Assembly (NCBI RefSeq): GCF_001659605.2 | Contig: NC_035170.2 | Span: forward strand, 21,281,190-21,345,189 | Length of the DNA: 64,000 bases | From: Manihot esculenta | Taxonomy: Eukaryota; Streptophyta; Magnoliopsida; Malpighiales; Euphorbiaceae | Direction of reading: 5' to 3' | In this document: positions 10,956 through 21,826 of the stretch, piece by piece | Layout: each line of letters starts with the position of its first letter | Numbering within the stretch: position 1 is the stretch's first letter | Notes under the pieces: generated by a model | What the model was told of the DNA's origin: nothing | Databases searched by the model: none | Seen by the model: the letters and a program-made list of their open reading frames with translations, nothing else | Program-made: the position numbers and the translations under genes

Positions 10956-13318
10956 TGTAATACCCGGCTAGACCCCGGCATCGGAATTCCAACTTTCCGG
11001 CAGAATCTCCGTTGGAATCCGAAAATCTCGAATGTCGGAGCCTTCTAGAAGGGTAAAATAAAGGATTTCTAAAATGTTTTTAAGTGTTTTAAGGTTTTGA
11101 ATGAAAAAGAAATTGAGTTTTGAAAGAAAACACCAAGGAGGGAAGAACCCAGGTTCGGCCGCCGAACCTCAAGTTCGGCCGCCGAACATGGGGCTATTTA
11201 GGGGGCACGTTAGACTTCCGAAAGTGGCTTCCTTTTGCTGCCGCCGAACCCCAAGTTCGGCTGCTGAACGTGGGGGAGTTGCGGGAGCAGATTTGGCCGC
11301 CGAAGGGAGTTTGGCCGGCCACCTATAAAAGGCCCCTTGTCCGAAAAATGGGCGAGTTTTCTCTCTCTTTTCGGGCATAGGTGAGTTCATGCTCTCCTTT
11401 GGTTGTTTTTATGCTTCTTCTTCAAATCCCTCAAGCAAGGTTTTGGAGCTTGGAGACCTTTGGAGCTCTCTTCCTCCACATCTCCAAGTTTGGGTCGCAC
11501 CAACCCTCGATCTTCAAGAGGTAAGTGTAGATCCTCATCTTTTACAATGTTTTAAGTAAGTTTTATGAAGGGTTAAGGGGTTATTGATGCATGAGTTGTT
11601 TGGATGTGCAAGTTAGGGTTTATGTGAGTTTAAGTATGTTAATGCATGTTTATGTGATGTTTGTTGGGGGTTTAGGCTAGTTTGAGACCCCTATATGCTT
11701 GTTGTATGAGTTGTGCATGTTTTGGAAGTGTTGGATGTGAGTGTGGGAGGTTTTGGAGGCGGATTGCATGAGGCGAAAACGGGTTCTGCCTTGCTGGGGA
11801 ACCCAGGTTCGGCCGCCGAAGGTAGTTTCGGCTTCCAAACCTGCCTGTGGAAGCAATCTTTGCCCACCTAACCTTGCCCCCGAAAATGGACTTTCGGCTC
11901 TAGAAGGGACTTTCGGCCGCCGAAGGTGCCGCCGAAAGTGCCTGGCTTTTCGTCTCTGGAGGAGACTTTCGGCCGCCAAACCTGCCTCCAAAAGTGCCTG
12001 ACTTTCGGATCTGTGGGAGCATTCGGCTGCCGAATGTGCCACCGAAGGTGCCCTGTCCAGCCTTCCTTTGCCTGTTTTACATGCATGTTTTGAGGTGTTT
12101 TAGGGGGTTTTTGGGGAGATGTTTAGAGTCCTATTAGAGTATGTTTGGTCCCTCATTTGAGTCCACCTGTTTAGGATCGGACCTGAGAAACCGAGGTGAT
12201 CCGCAGTGAGTTAGCTGCTCCAGAGTTAGTAAGCGTCAGCCAGATGTGAGTAGAACATAACTCTCTTTATATTAAAGAAATCAAATGTTTAAGCATGTTC
12301 ATGCATCATGAATACCATGTTATGTAATAAGTTATTTGTATTAGAATTCACGAATATGTTGCATTGCATAATTTGATGATGATGATGTGGATGGATATTG
12401 GATGATCCTCTAGCCCTCAATATGATACCATATGACATGAGATGATACGATATGATATGATATGAGATGGAAATACCAGGTGTGGCCTAATCGCCCCTGG
12501 CACAGAGTATGAAAAGACCAGGTGTGGCCTAAACGCCCCTGGCACAGAGTAAGAGAAGACTAGGTGTGACCTAATCGCCCCTGCCACAGTTGGACATGTT
12601 ATGTTATGTTAAGAGGAAGTCCTGAGGAGCTCCGTCGAGGGCCGGGCATTTATTGGATATGTAGAGGGCTATTGGTGACAATACCATCTTAAGGTGATTT
12701 ACTTGTGGTGTGATGCATTTCATGATGGCATATCTTTATAATTTGTTTTTATTGTTCTGCTCACTAGGCTTTATAGCTCACCCCTTTCCCCTCACTCCCA
12801 GGTTTGCAGGGTCAGAGATAGTTCAGGAGGTCAGCAGGTTATGGCTATGGTTATGTTTATGTAATAGAATACTAGTGGACATGATGAAATGTAAAGATGT
12901 GAAAAAAAAATGATATGATGTAATGAAACAAATAGAGTTATGTAATGTAAGGATATGTAATGACATGTCATGGTTAGAGTTGTGCCTTCCCCTAGTTATG
13001 TATGGTTAATCCCTTTGATACATGATAGTATGTTAATGTTTAAATGATGATAATTATGTAAACCAAGCTTAATGTATGATATGTTACCCCATTGGAGCAT
13101 TTGATGAGGGCTCCAGTGTGGGGTTTTGTGATATTGAGTTTGTGCATGCACAGGTTAAGCTTGGTGAATGAAAGAAAAAATTTAATGTTTTATGTATATG
13201 TATGATCATGTATGGGATTAATAGGAATACAGGATGTATGTTAGGCTTGCTACGGGTCCCGGCGACCTTAAGTCGATCTGGATCCTAGCGCCGGTAGCGG
13301 TCCGGTTTCCGGGTCGTT
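10956..13318 (+). repeat. 3' LTR of element B
   Basis: A 2363-bp LTR starts TGTAATACCCGGC and ends in GGGTCGTT (the last ACA is lost at the copia junction). It holds TTCGGCCGCCGAA-type motifs upstream (about 11150-11310) and downstream (about 11800-12040) of the TATA box at 11324-11330, a conserved candidate splice donor CAAGAG/GTAAGT at about 11521, and a 42-bp x 3 minisatellite (12475-12591). It has a single copy of the terminal 179-bp segment that is doubled in the other LTR. Confidence 0.88.
12475..12591 (+). repeat. 42-bp x 3 minisatellite in the B LTR
   Basis: Units start at 12475, 12517 and 12559; the third is diverged. Each is bracketed by CCAGG ... CCTGG with an inner GGC ... GCC, so each can fold. 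It sits where the A/B LTR carries its unrelated 34-bp repeats. Confidence 0.85.
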
Positions 13319-13972
13319 CTTATTTTTCATGGGCTTACCCTTATTGACATTCAAAATTTGGGTAGGCTTTTTCTTGATATTTATCTCAGCTGTCTTTAGC
13401 ATCCCATGCAGCTCAGGAATGGATTTCTCCGTATTGTTCATGTTATAGTTCATGACAAACTGAGAAAAACTGCCAGGTAAAGAATGTATGATCAAATCCA
13501 TGGAGAGTTCTAAACTCAGAGGGTAGCCAAGCCTAGCAAGGTGATCAATGTAGCCTTTCATTTTCAAAACATGAGCACTAACTGATTCACCTTCAGCCAT
13601 TTTGCAATCATGCAATGCAATGGTGGTTTCATACCTATCCTGCCTAGCTTGCTGTTGGAAAGCTTGTTTGAGATGGACACTCATCTCATAAGCCTCAAGG
13701 TGCTCTAGATCCTTCTGAAGTTCTGGGCACATAGTTGCCAACATAAGACATCCAATGTCATTAGAATCATCCATATGCTTCTTATGCTTGTTCTTAACAG
13801 CATTAGTAGCATCAGCAGGAGGTGGTTCTGGGATAGCTTCATCAAGCACATATGACTTTTTCTCTTGCTTGAGAACAATTCTCAAGTTTCTAAACAAGTC
13901 AACAAAATTAGTCTCATTTTCTTTCAGTTTATCCTTCTCAAGTGATAAGGTGAAATTGTTATTAGCAGCCAT
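13319..13972 (-). pseudogene. Ty1/copia gag N-terminal fragment
   Basis: Read right to left from ATG 13972 (MAANNNFTLSLEKDKLK), this is a gag of the plant copia type (UBN2/retrotran_gag family). Recognisable blocks are LATMCPELQKDLE, the YEMSVHLKQAFQQQARQDRY segment and VSAHVLKMKGYIDHLARLGY. About 218 codons are intact. After the lysine-rich segment KPMKNK the frame runs straight into the LTR of gypsy element B, so the last 16 or so residues of the open frame are not copia. The CCHC knuckle and all of pol are missing. It is a remnant, not a working gene. Confidence 0.88.
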
Positions 13973-15080
13973 AATTATCTATAAAATATGCAAATATAAT
14001 CAATTTAGTAAATTAATATTGAGGTGATAATAATCTCCCACTAAAATATAACCCTCAAAAATAATAATATTTTAGTGGGCTAAGATTCATATTTCACCTA
14101 ATTCTAAGTCAGCTTTGGCATTACGCTTAGAATTAAGTTATGTAGGTAGGTAACTCCTTACCAATTACATCTAATGTAACTCTTAAAATTATGAGGTGTT
14201 GACATTATATGTCAAATGCATGTTATACCCCATCTAATGCCTTAAGCCCAAAACTGTTTTGATAGCCTAATTAAGCTCAACCAAAATTAAATAAATAAGT
14301 AACTATTACTCATCCTATCTTACTAGAATAACCTAAGCACTTTGCTTTGGCAAAACCTGCATTTTGGTGATCTTAGTCTTGATAGGTATTTAATATATGG
14401 GTGACATTAAAACTTAAAATTTTAGAGTGAGGGTTCAACTTTTAATTTTAATTATTTTATCTTGCATATATATATTATAGCATCCTATATGCATACATAT
14501 ATATATAGACAATAATGCATAGTATCTCATACTAATATATGATAAAATAATAAAATATAGTCATTTAAATCTGATTTAAAGACTAAAAGAAAATAATTTA
14601 AAATTTATTTTCTTATTAATATTTTTTTATTTTATTTCCAGGAGCAGAATTGTAATTGAGGCATTATCTTCTTCCTCAGGAAGAAGCCCTAGTTGCCGCT
14701 TCTTTACCAAGCAGCAGCCCATTCAATCGCCGCCATGTCCGATGATGAGCTCAGCAACTACAGAAGTGGCCACTACGCATGGCAAGCATGCGATGCCAGC
14801 GACAGGTGTGCAACACCATCATTTGTTGAATGGAGGTGCTTTGGCCTGTATCCAGCGCAGGTGATGGTTGACTGCAATTGGTCCTTGCCAATTTATGGGT
14901 TCACGATGACTGTTCATCGTGAATCCTTTTTTTTTATATTAATTAAATTTTTTAACAAAAATTAAAATTATCTAAATGATCCAATCATTCATCCATAATT
15001 ATCATGCCATTCTAATAAACATATATCGCATATATAATATCAATTATGGCATAAATAATTTAAACGAAAAGCACAAGTTG
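13973..15080 (-). other. 5' leader of the copia element
   Basis: About 1.1 kb of untranslated leader lies between the primer site and gag ATG. Most is AT-rich. A more GC-rich block at 14640-14930 includes a perfect 10-bp-stem hairpin (TTCACGATGA / TCATCGTGAA, 14900-14923). Short open frames on the other strand (14693-14965) have no recognisable product. Confidence 0.6.
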
Positions 15081-15092
15081 GCTCTGATACCA
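15081..15092 (-). other. Primer-binding site of the copia element
   Basis: GCTCTGATACCA on the + strand is TGGTATCAGAGC on the element's strand, complementary to initiator Met tRNA. It is one base from the LTR. Confidence 0.9.
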
Positions 15093-15093
15093 C

Positions 15094-16568
15094 TGTTGGG
15101 AAATCCTGAGATTATTGCAACCCAAATTGCACAGCGGAAACATAAAAATCTCGGATTTTCTTTTCCCAGAATCCGAGTGCTTCATTTAATTCACGAGAAG
15201 GATATGAGACTAACATGTTAATCTCGTCGAGAAGATACAATGTTAGACTGATGATGCTGCTTTTTCAAACGAACACCCTCTATGGTATCCACACGAACGT
15301 CTTCTATCCTTTTAGAGTGTTAGCTCTCTCAAAGATAGATAGATTATGTACTCCACAATCTGCAGCTTTTTAAACTGAGTTTTCTCAAAAAATTTATCTC
15401 ACTTCCATAATTCGTAGAAGGGGTATTTATATGTTTCAATCTTTTGTTTTTCCCACAACTCCTTTTCCTAAAAGGAGTTGTATTTTTCCCACAACTCCTT
15501 TTCCTAAAAGGAGTTGTGTTCATAACCCACTATCACAATCTCGCAGATACTCAAATATCTTATGTGATAGAGTCTTTTATCTGTAACAGTTACAGATAAA
15601 CTGCAGATCTTTTAAATATTATTATCTCATAATAATAAATAATTAATAATAATAACACATTATTATTATTAATTATACTAATGGGTTTTGGGCTTTTAGC
15701 CCATTAATATGACACATCACATCAACAACGTTCTTTTGTATGTGACCCAATAGGCTCACATTAATTGGCAATAGCCCCAGTCCCACAAGGCCCATAAGTC
15801 ATAAGTGACCTCTAGCAAGACATTATGACTACCCAACTAATATGAGGATCAATAGTTCGATAAAACCTAATAAATAGAACATGAATTAATCCATTTGTCA
15901 CACGATATCTAGTTTGAACATAAGTCATGGTCAATGTCAAACTTATAATGTTCAAACTTATGATTTCTCGATCTCTAAGTAGACTGATAAATTCAAATGA
16001 TATTGATCATACTATCAATTCATTTGAGCACGGCCATGCATTTCTCAGTCTCACTTATTAAGGGGCCCAGAAGATATCTCTCTCAAAGAGAGGAACAAAT
16101 CCTATCTTGATTGTTCAATATTCTCTACATAATTTCTATTATGCTCAATCATAACCTTTATGATTGTCCGATTAAAGACAATGTTTGGTTATGTCAAAAC
16201 ATAATAGTCCTTATGTTGGAAACTATGACAATCTCAAGTCAAAGGATTAAGACATAACTACTTTAAGATTCACTTATGACAATAACCCATGTAGTGATCT
16301 CAATGCGAATCCATCTAATACTTTGTTCTCTAACAAGTATCTATGATTATTGAATTATATCAACATATACATAATCATCTCATGACTATCAATCAATAAT
16401 CATACTAGTTATATTTTATTATTATCAACATAATAATAAGTAATCAGGGATGATAATCATTATTATGTAACATGCAAATAAATAATAATGATAAAAACCT
16501 CTTTTATTAATAACCAAACGACATACAAAAAAGGTCCAAGATAATGGCCTAGGGCATATACACTAACA
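15094..16568 (-). repeat. 5' LTR of a Ty1/copia element
   Basis: On the - strand the LTR starts TGTTAGTGTATATGCCC and ends with ATTTCCCAACA, followed by the primer site, as in many plant copia elements. It is 1475 bp. It contains two tandem perfect hairpins (15455-15481 and 15491-15517) and a 25-bp palindrome (15576-15600). The partner 3' LTR is not in the window. Confidence 0.85.
15455..15517. repeat. Two tandem hairpins in the copia LTR
   Basis: A 27-nt perfect inverted repeat (ACAACTCCTTTT / AAAAGGAGTTGT, 3-nt loop CCT) occurs twice with a 36-bp period. It probably has a regulatory or RNA-structure role. Confidence 0.9.
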
Positions 16569-17033
16569 TAGCCTTCTACTACCATTGCCGGTGTTGAGAA
16601 CGAATTGTAGCCCGCATGTTACTGATGTTATTCGCTAGGCGTGCTAGATGAGTAGCAACACGCTCTAAGATATTTTCGAAGTGACTCTTCATCTAATCAA
16701 TTCTGGTGTTGAGGGCTTGAAAAGCTTGCTAGGCATCAAATGGGGGATTAGCCGTGGATGGGGTAGAGGCAATAGGAGCAGTGCGTATAACACTTCCTCT
16801 TTTGAACACTCGGTCGGGTCGCGGGACAATGGGACCTGAAAGACAAATGGAACATACAGCCCTATTTTTGCATAATAGACTCATTTTATCGAGACTCATT
16901 AAATCTAAGGGTGATATGTCACAAGCTTTATGTAAATTATTGTTTGTTAAGTCAATTAATCCTTAATGTAAAGCAATATGGGTGACTGTGTCCTAGAATT
17001 AAAGGTCTGCGATGACTAACAGCAGTGTATATT
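16569..17033. other. Unassigned sequence between copia LTR and element C
   Basis: 465 bp of moderate GC, not recognised. Short open frames such as 16754-16966 have no known motif. It is continuous with the DNA after 24474, since element C inserted between them (ATATT duplicated). Confidence 0.5.
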
Positions 17034-19681
17034 TGTAACAGCCCGGAAACCGGTACCCCTCTTGTAACGGCCCCAAACTGCTCGGCACTAGGATCCAGAT
17101 CGGCTTAAGGCCGCCGGGACCCGTAGTAAGCCTCAATACATCCTGAACTCTAGGTATAATCCCGTGCATGATCGAGCTTTTTCATAAAACTTAAGCTTTG
17201 GTCTCATAAAAACCTTTAAACTTGTTTTCCTTACCTCAGCTTGACCTATGCATGAAAACATAGAACCTCATACCAAAAGGGTCATCAAGCTTTCTTTAAA
17301 ACATATCCGCTTTGGGTCAAGGGATTGGAACCCTATCTTCCCTCACGGGCCATTCAAAACTCATAACATTAAAACATTTTCTTAAGATCATGCATAACAA
17401 AAAGGGATTAACCAACACTCTAGGCAAAGCACAATTCTACACATCTCATGCTACAACACATGACATATCTATACTTTTCTTACTTGGCTCTATCTCTTTA
17501 ATAAGCTCTTTCTATTCTTTCATAAACCATACTCTATCCATTCATACATATCCTTAATATACAAAAGTCCAAATATCATCATCATGTCCACAACTAAGCT
17601 ATAAAAGCATACATAGCATTACATAACATATCATCTCTTTAGCAACTTCCTTACATATACATACAACATCTCTTATACATAAACAAAACACAACTAAGCT
17701 ATTACAACCAAACATGGCAACCCATGCTTGAACCTCTTCTATCTCCAAATCTTACTCTGACTGAACTCTGGCTTACTTACTCTGGCCCTGCAAAACTGGG
17801 GTTAAGGGAAAGGGATGAGCTACAAGAGCCCAGTGAGTAGAAACAGGAAAAACAATTCATTAATTACATGCTTTCATGGAATGCGTCATAACACAAGTAA
17901 ATCACATAACTTTCTCTGGTCCGTCTCGGGGTTCATGCAGATAACTATTCCCCACGGAGTGTTTTCTGAGAGTACTCTTGAATTGCTAGCATCTTTACTC
18001 TCAAGGATCGGACATGACCCCAAAAATCCCTCTGTCGGTGCCCGGCTCCCCAAAGAAGCTCACGGGACTAACATAGACATAACATGATGTCTGGTCCACA
18101 GAGAGCTCACACAGGACTTTCCTACAGGTACTCGTCCGGCTCTCAAAGGACATAGACAAGACTCTATGACAGATATGGGCTATTGGAGTCGCCTTGGTCC
18201 AAACCTACCTCAGCATCAACATGAAATAATGCAATGCAACATATTCGTGAACTAGTGCAATCAACCTACTATACATAATCATGATGCATGCTCATGCTTT
18301 AGGCATTAGAATTTCTTAAAATAAAACATTAAGTTTAGTTCTACTCACCTGAAGCCACTGCTCAGTCAACTAGCACTGAAGCTAGACACCTCTCCTCAGG
18401 TCCAATCCTACACAGATGGACTCACATGAGGTACTAAACACATTCTAACAACTCATAAGCATACCCCCTAAAACCCCTCTAAACATCACTGAAACATGCA
18501 TAGGAAACACCCAAGAAACGGCTGGACAGGGCACTTTCGGCGGCACCTTCGGCGGCCGAAAGTCTCCTCCAGAGACGAAACTCGGGTAGGTTCGGCGGCA
18601 CCTTCGGCGGCCGAACCCTCTCTCCAGAGACGAAAGTCAGGCACTTTCGGCGGCCGAACATTACCTTCGGCGGCCGAAAGTCTGCTTTCAAGCCACAACT
18701 CAACTTTCGGGGGCAAGGTTAGGCGGCCAAACCTATGCATCCTCAGGCACGTTCGGCGGCCGAAACCACCTTCGGCGGCCGAACCTGAGTTCATCAGAAC
18801 TCAGCCCTTGCACACCAGCCTCCAAAACCTTCCAAAACACCCCAAACCTCACATACTCTCTCCCAAGCATGCATACACACTCCCACAAGCAAAGAGAGCA
18901 AAGAAACTAACTTAAACTCCTCAACACATCATCACATAACATACATTGGGCATAAAACCCACAAAAGCCTAAACATGCATATCTACCCAAACTTAACCAT
19001 CAAACTCTATAAAACTTACTTAAAACTTCATTAAACATAAGGAAAAGCAAGGATCTACACTAACCTCTTGGAGATCGAGGGTTGGTGTGACCCGAACCTT
19101 GGAGATGTTGGAGAATCCAAGCTCCAAAAGCTTCAAGCTCCCAAAACTCCTTTTAAGCTTTAAATCTTCAAACACAAGGGTAGAAATCATGAAAAACTTG
19201 AGAGATGGGTAGAGAAAACACGAAAACGACCAAAGGAAGGCATAAACTCACCTGAGCTCGAGAATGGGGAGAAAACTCACCCATTTCCGATCTGAGGGCC
19301 CTTTATAGGTGGCCTGGTCGAAGACCTTCGGCAGCCTAACGTGCCCCCTAAACTCATGCAAGTTCGGCGGCCGAACCTCACTTTCGGCGGCCGAACCTTG
19401 GCTCGTTCAAACAAGACTTTCGGAGGCCAAAGGCGCTCCCGAAGCCTTTCCATGTTCGGCGGCCGAACTTCACTTTCGGCGGCCGAACCTGGCAAACGCC
19501 TCCTTGGTCTTCTTTTCAAAACTCAATTCATTTTCATTTAAAACCATGAAATCAGTAAAAACATTTTAGAAACACATTTTACCCCTCTAGAAGCCTCTGG
19601 CATCTTCAGAAATTCTAGATTCCAACGGAGATTCCGCCGGAAGGTAGAAATCCCGATGCCGGATTCTAGCCGGGTATTACA
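17034..19681 (-). repeat. 3' LTR of element C
   Basis: 2648 bp, read right to left. The TATA box is at 19301-19307 (- strand TATAAAG), with TTCGGCCGCCGAA-type motifs on both sides of it (19360-19490 upstream, 18530-18785 downstream on the element strand) and a candidate splice donor AAGAG/GTTAGT at 19064. Open frames in this LTR are repeated at +4793 in the other LTR and are products of the GC-rich motif, not genes. Confidence 0.93.
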
Positions 19682-19696
19682 TTCTCCCCCCCTTAC
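19682..19696 (-). other. Polypurine tract of element C
   Basis: On the element strand GTAAGGGGGGGGAGAA directly precedes the LTR (8 Gs). The + strand shows TTCTCCCCCCCCTTAC. Confidence 0.9.
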
Positions 19697-19698
19697 AG

Positions 19699-19720
19699 AA
19701 CATTCGTCCCCGAATGTTCC
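19699..19720 (-). other. Hairpin just upstream of the PPT, element C
   Basis: GAACATTCG / CGAATGTTC with a 4-nt loop (GGGA on the element strand). It is identical in stem to A and B and is kept even though the coding region next to it is gone. Confidence 0.7.
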
Positions 19721-20040
19721 ACAAACATACATACATAAAAACATGGCATCAATCATACATGAACAAGCAAGCAAAAAAGCAAGCAAAACCTAAAAATCTC
19801 TCTCCTGAAAGAGAGACACAGGCACTACTGGAGTAAAACTCCCGGGTCTCCAAAAGAAACACCTTAGCAGTACCCAACCTACTCCTGAACTCCACTGGCT
19901 TCCGCTGCGCTACTCTGATCCTTACTCTACTCTTCTCTTCTCACCTTTACTAACTGGCTCTCTTCTCACTGCTAACCCAAACTAACTCTAACTCTCACAG
20001 GTAGTACCCGAATTTCAGACCTATCTTGGAAAAACAAACA

Positions 20041-20200
20041 GCTCCTGCTAGCTGTCCCAATAGATCATCCATCCTGCATGGGAATACCTGCTCTTGGTAG
20101 TGACCTTGTTTAACTGTTGACAGTCGCTACAAGGGTTCAAGGATCCATCCTTCTTTTCCCGCACCACTCTGGAGCGTTCCAGGGTGAGGTACTGAGTCAG
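20041..20200 (-). pseudogene. Element C: scrap of degenerate reverse transcriptase
   Basis: On the - strand short blocks align to the RT entry of element A: a mutated counterpart of [14 protein letters not shown], then one of YRQLNKVT, then one of [13 protein letters not shown], broken by stops and shifts. Nothing else of pol (rest of RT, RNase H, integrase) is recognised between 19721 and 20717. The remainder of that stretch is unassigned internal sequence. Confidence 0.6.
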
Positions 20201-20717
20201 ATAAAACCCCTGTCTACCAAGCACTCTACTACTCCTACACTCCTCCTATAACTCTGCAGGTGCCATCCTGTGAGGAAAGAGAGAAACGGTTCTGGTACCA
20301 AGTACCACCTCTAAACCAAACTCTACCTCCCTGACCGATGGAAAACCTGACAACTAGCCTGGAACCTCTGAACACTCGCTCTATCTATGGCACTAGGGCT
20401 GGTTCCTAGACCTGCCCGCTCAGCTCACAAACTCAACTAAAACTCTCTACAAACCACTTCTATACACTCTACGAGTCTGACAGCTGACATCAAACTTCTA
20501 GGCATCCTACACGATCCCCTCTGGAACCTACCTCGGATCCATCTTGAACTGTGATCCTGACTACCTTGCGCTGCAGACGCAGATAGCATTAGCACCACCG
20601 GTAGAAAACCAATCCATTCCCCGAATGACATCCAGACACTCAAGTCTAGGACCTCAAAATCGGGTGGAAGGCATCTACACGCAATGACACTGGACTGATC
20701 CACTGTTCAGATGAATC

Positions 20718-21362
20718 CTACCAGGGTCTATAACCCAAAGAGAACACTCCACACCCAGAAGCTATCAAATCAACCGTTGAAGGGCTCCTAGAGTAACCAA
20801 CAAGAATACACCAGAGGCACAAAACACACACATCAGAACATGAATAAGTGAGTGTACCTGGCACCACTGTGTCCGATGTGTCTGCTCCTCCTCCTCGATC
20901 ACTGGCCTGAGCCACAACACCTGCAGCTCGCTGCTGGGACCACACCCTCCTGGGCGCAGTAGGACAATCACGTGCGAAGTGCCCTTCCTGCCCGCACCTG
21001 AAGCATGTCGTTGTCCCAACTCGACAAGGCCCCCCGTGCAACCTTCCGCACCTCAAACATCTTGTAGGACCTTGGCCAGAACTCGAACCATCCTCAGCGT
21101 CTAGCCTAAACCTCTTCCACAGCCTACCCTTCCTAGTTCTGCCCCATTGCTTCGGGGTTCTGGTTCTTCCCCACTTTCTACCTCTCTTGGCAGCTGTACT
21201 CAGCATGGAGAGATCAACTTCCCTTGAACTTGAACTCTCAGAATCCTTAGATTCTCCCATGCAGTCCTCATCCATATTCACTTGCACACCTATATCCCTC
21301 CTCTGCACCATTCCATCCCACTCAGATGGATCTGACTCCATAGAGCTCCTAGCACCTTGCAT
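20718..21362 (-). CDS. Element C: shortened Gag-like ORF with zinc knuckles
   Basis: Read from ATG 21362 (MQGARSSMESDPSEW), which lies just after a candidate splice acceptor (TGTTTCAG, 21373). The open frame extends 12 codons further upstream to 21398, but the later ATG matches the gag start position of element B. An acidic N-terminus is followed by a basic linker (KRGRKWGRTR), a C-x2-C-x3-H-x3-C motif (CLRCGRLHGGPC) and a CCHC knuckle (CFRCGQEGHFARDCP). The capsid domain is entirely missing compared with A and B. After the knuckle the frame passes a protease-start remnant (VVPGTLTYSCSDV) and then shifts out of the known frame, so the last 40 or so residues are junk. It may encode a small nucleic-acid-binding protein of about 170 meaningful residues, or may be only a relic. 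Confidence 0.6.
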   Translation of the reverse strand: MQGARSSMESDPSEWDGMVQRRDIGVQVNMDEDCMGESKDSESSSSREVDLSMLSTAAKRGRKWGRTRTPKQWGRTRKGRLWKRFRLDAEDGSSSGQGPTRCLRCGRLHGGPCRVGTTTCFRCGQEGHFARDCPTAPRRVWSQQRAAGVVAQASDRGGGADTSDTVVPGTLTYSCSDVCVLCLWCILVGYSRSPSTVDLIASGCGVFSLGYRPW

Positions 21363-21811
21363 CTCAGCTTGTCTGAAACACAACAGGCACACAAGCACAC
21401 ATAAGCATCACATCATATCATATGGTCCATGACAAACACATGAACTCACAACACATAGCATAGCATCATATCATGGATGAACCTGTCACCTACAGCCTAC
21501 AACATAGCAGAACATGCCATGACCAACTGTGCCAAGGGCCACTCTTGGTCGCTCAGCTCATCTTATATCAGTACATATCATGCCATCTAGCAGCTAAGGG
21601 ACTAACAACATCCATAATACAACATAAATGCACATGCATCACACATGGCATTACACATCATCAAGCAAGACAGGACTCCTCATCCTATCCTAGTGGACAT
21701 GATCTTACTCTCAATCTTTCTTAATGTGCTTGCCCTCCTAACATCTAGCACAACCTCTTTCCGATGTCTGAGCAGCTTCGCATCAAAACACCGTACTCTC
21801 GAGGAAACCTA

Positions 21812-21824
21812 TGCTCTGATACCA
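21812..21824 (-). other. Primer-binding site of element C
   Basis: TGGTATCAGAGCA on the - strand, two bases from the 5' LTR (21827), complementary to initiator Met tRNA. It is intact despite the decay of the coding region, as expected for an element that is still copied. Confidence 0.9.
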
Positions 21825-21826
21825 AC

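Larger units (their letters stand above)
6570..13318 (+). mobile_element. Ty3/gypsy LTR retrotransposon B (degenerate sister of A)
   Basis: The internal region (6570-10955) and 3' LTR (10956-13318) use the shared LTR 4196-6569 as 5' LTR. Gag and pol are recognisable along their length by similarity to element A but carry many stops and frameshifts and lack the integrase core. The 3' LTR stops at GGGTCGTT, three bases short of the expected terminus, and abuts copia gag sequence. No target duplication can be checked because the left end of the tandem array is outside the window. Confidence 0.85.
13319..16568 (-). mobile_element. Truncated Ty1/copia retrotransposon
   Basis: LTR (15094-16568), primer site, leader and gag start are present. 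The rest (protease, integrase, RT, 3' LTR) is cut off where gypsy element B ends. The simplest reading is that the A/B array inserted into, or recombined with, this element. Confidence 0.85.

Noticed and set aside
17312..18087. Open frames repeated exactly at 22105-22880
   Set aside because: They lie inside the two LTRs of element C; the repetition reflects LTR identity, not gene duplication.
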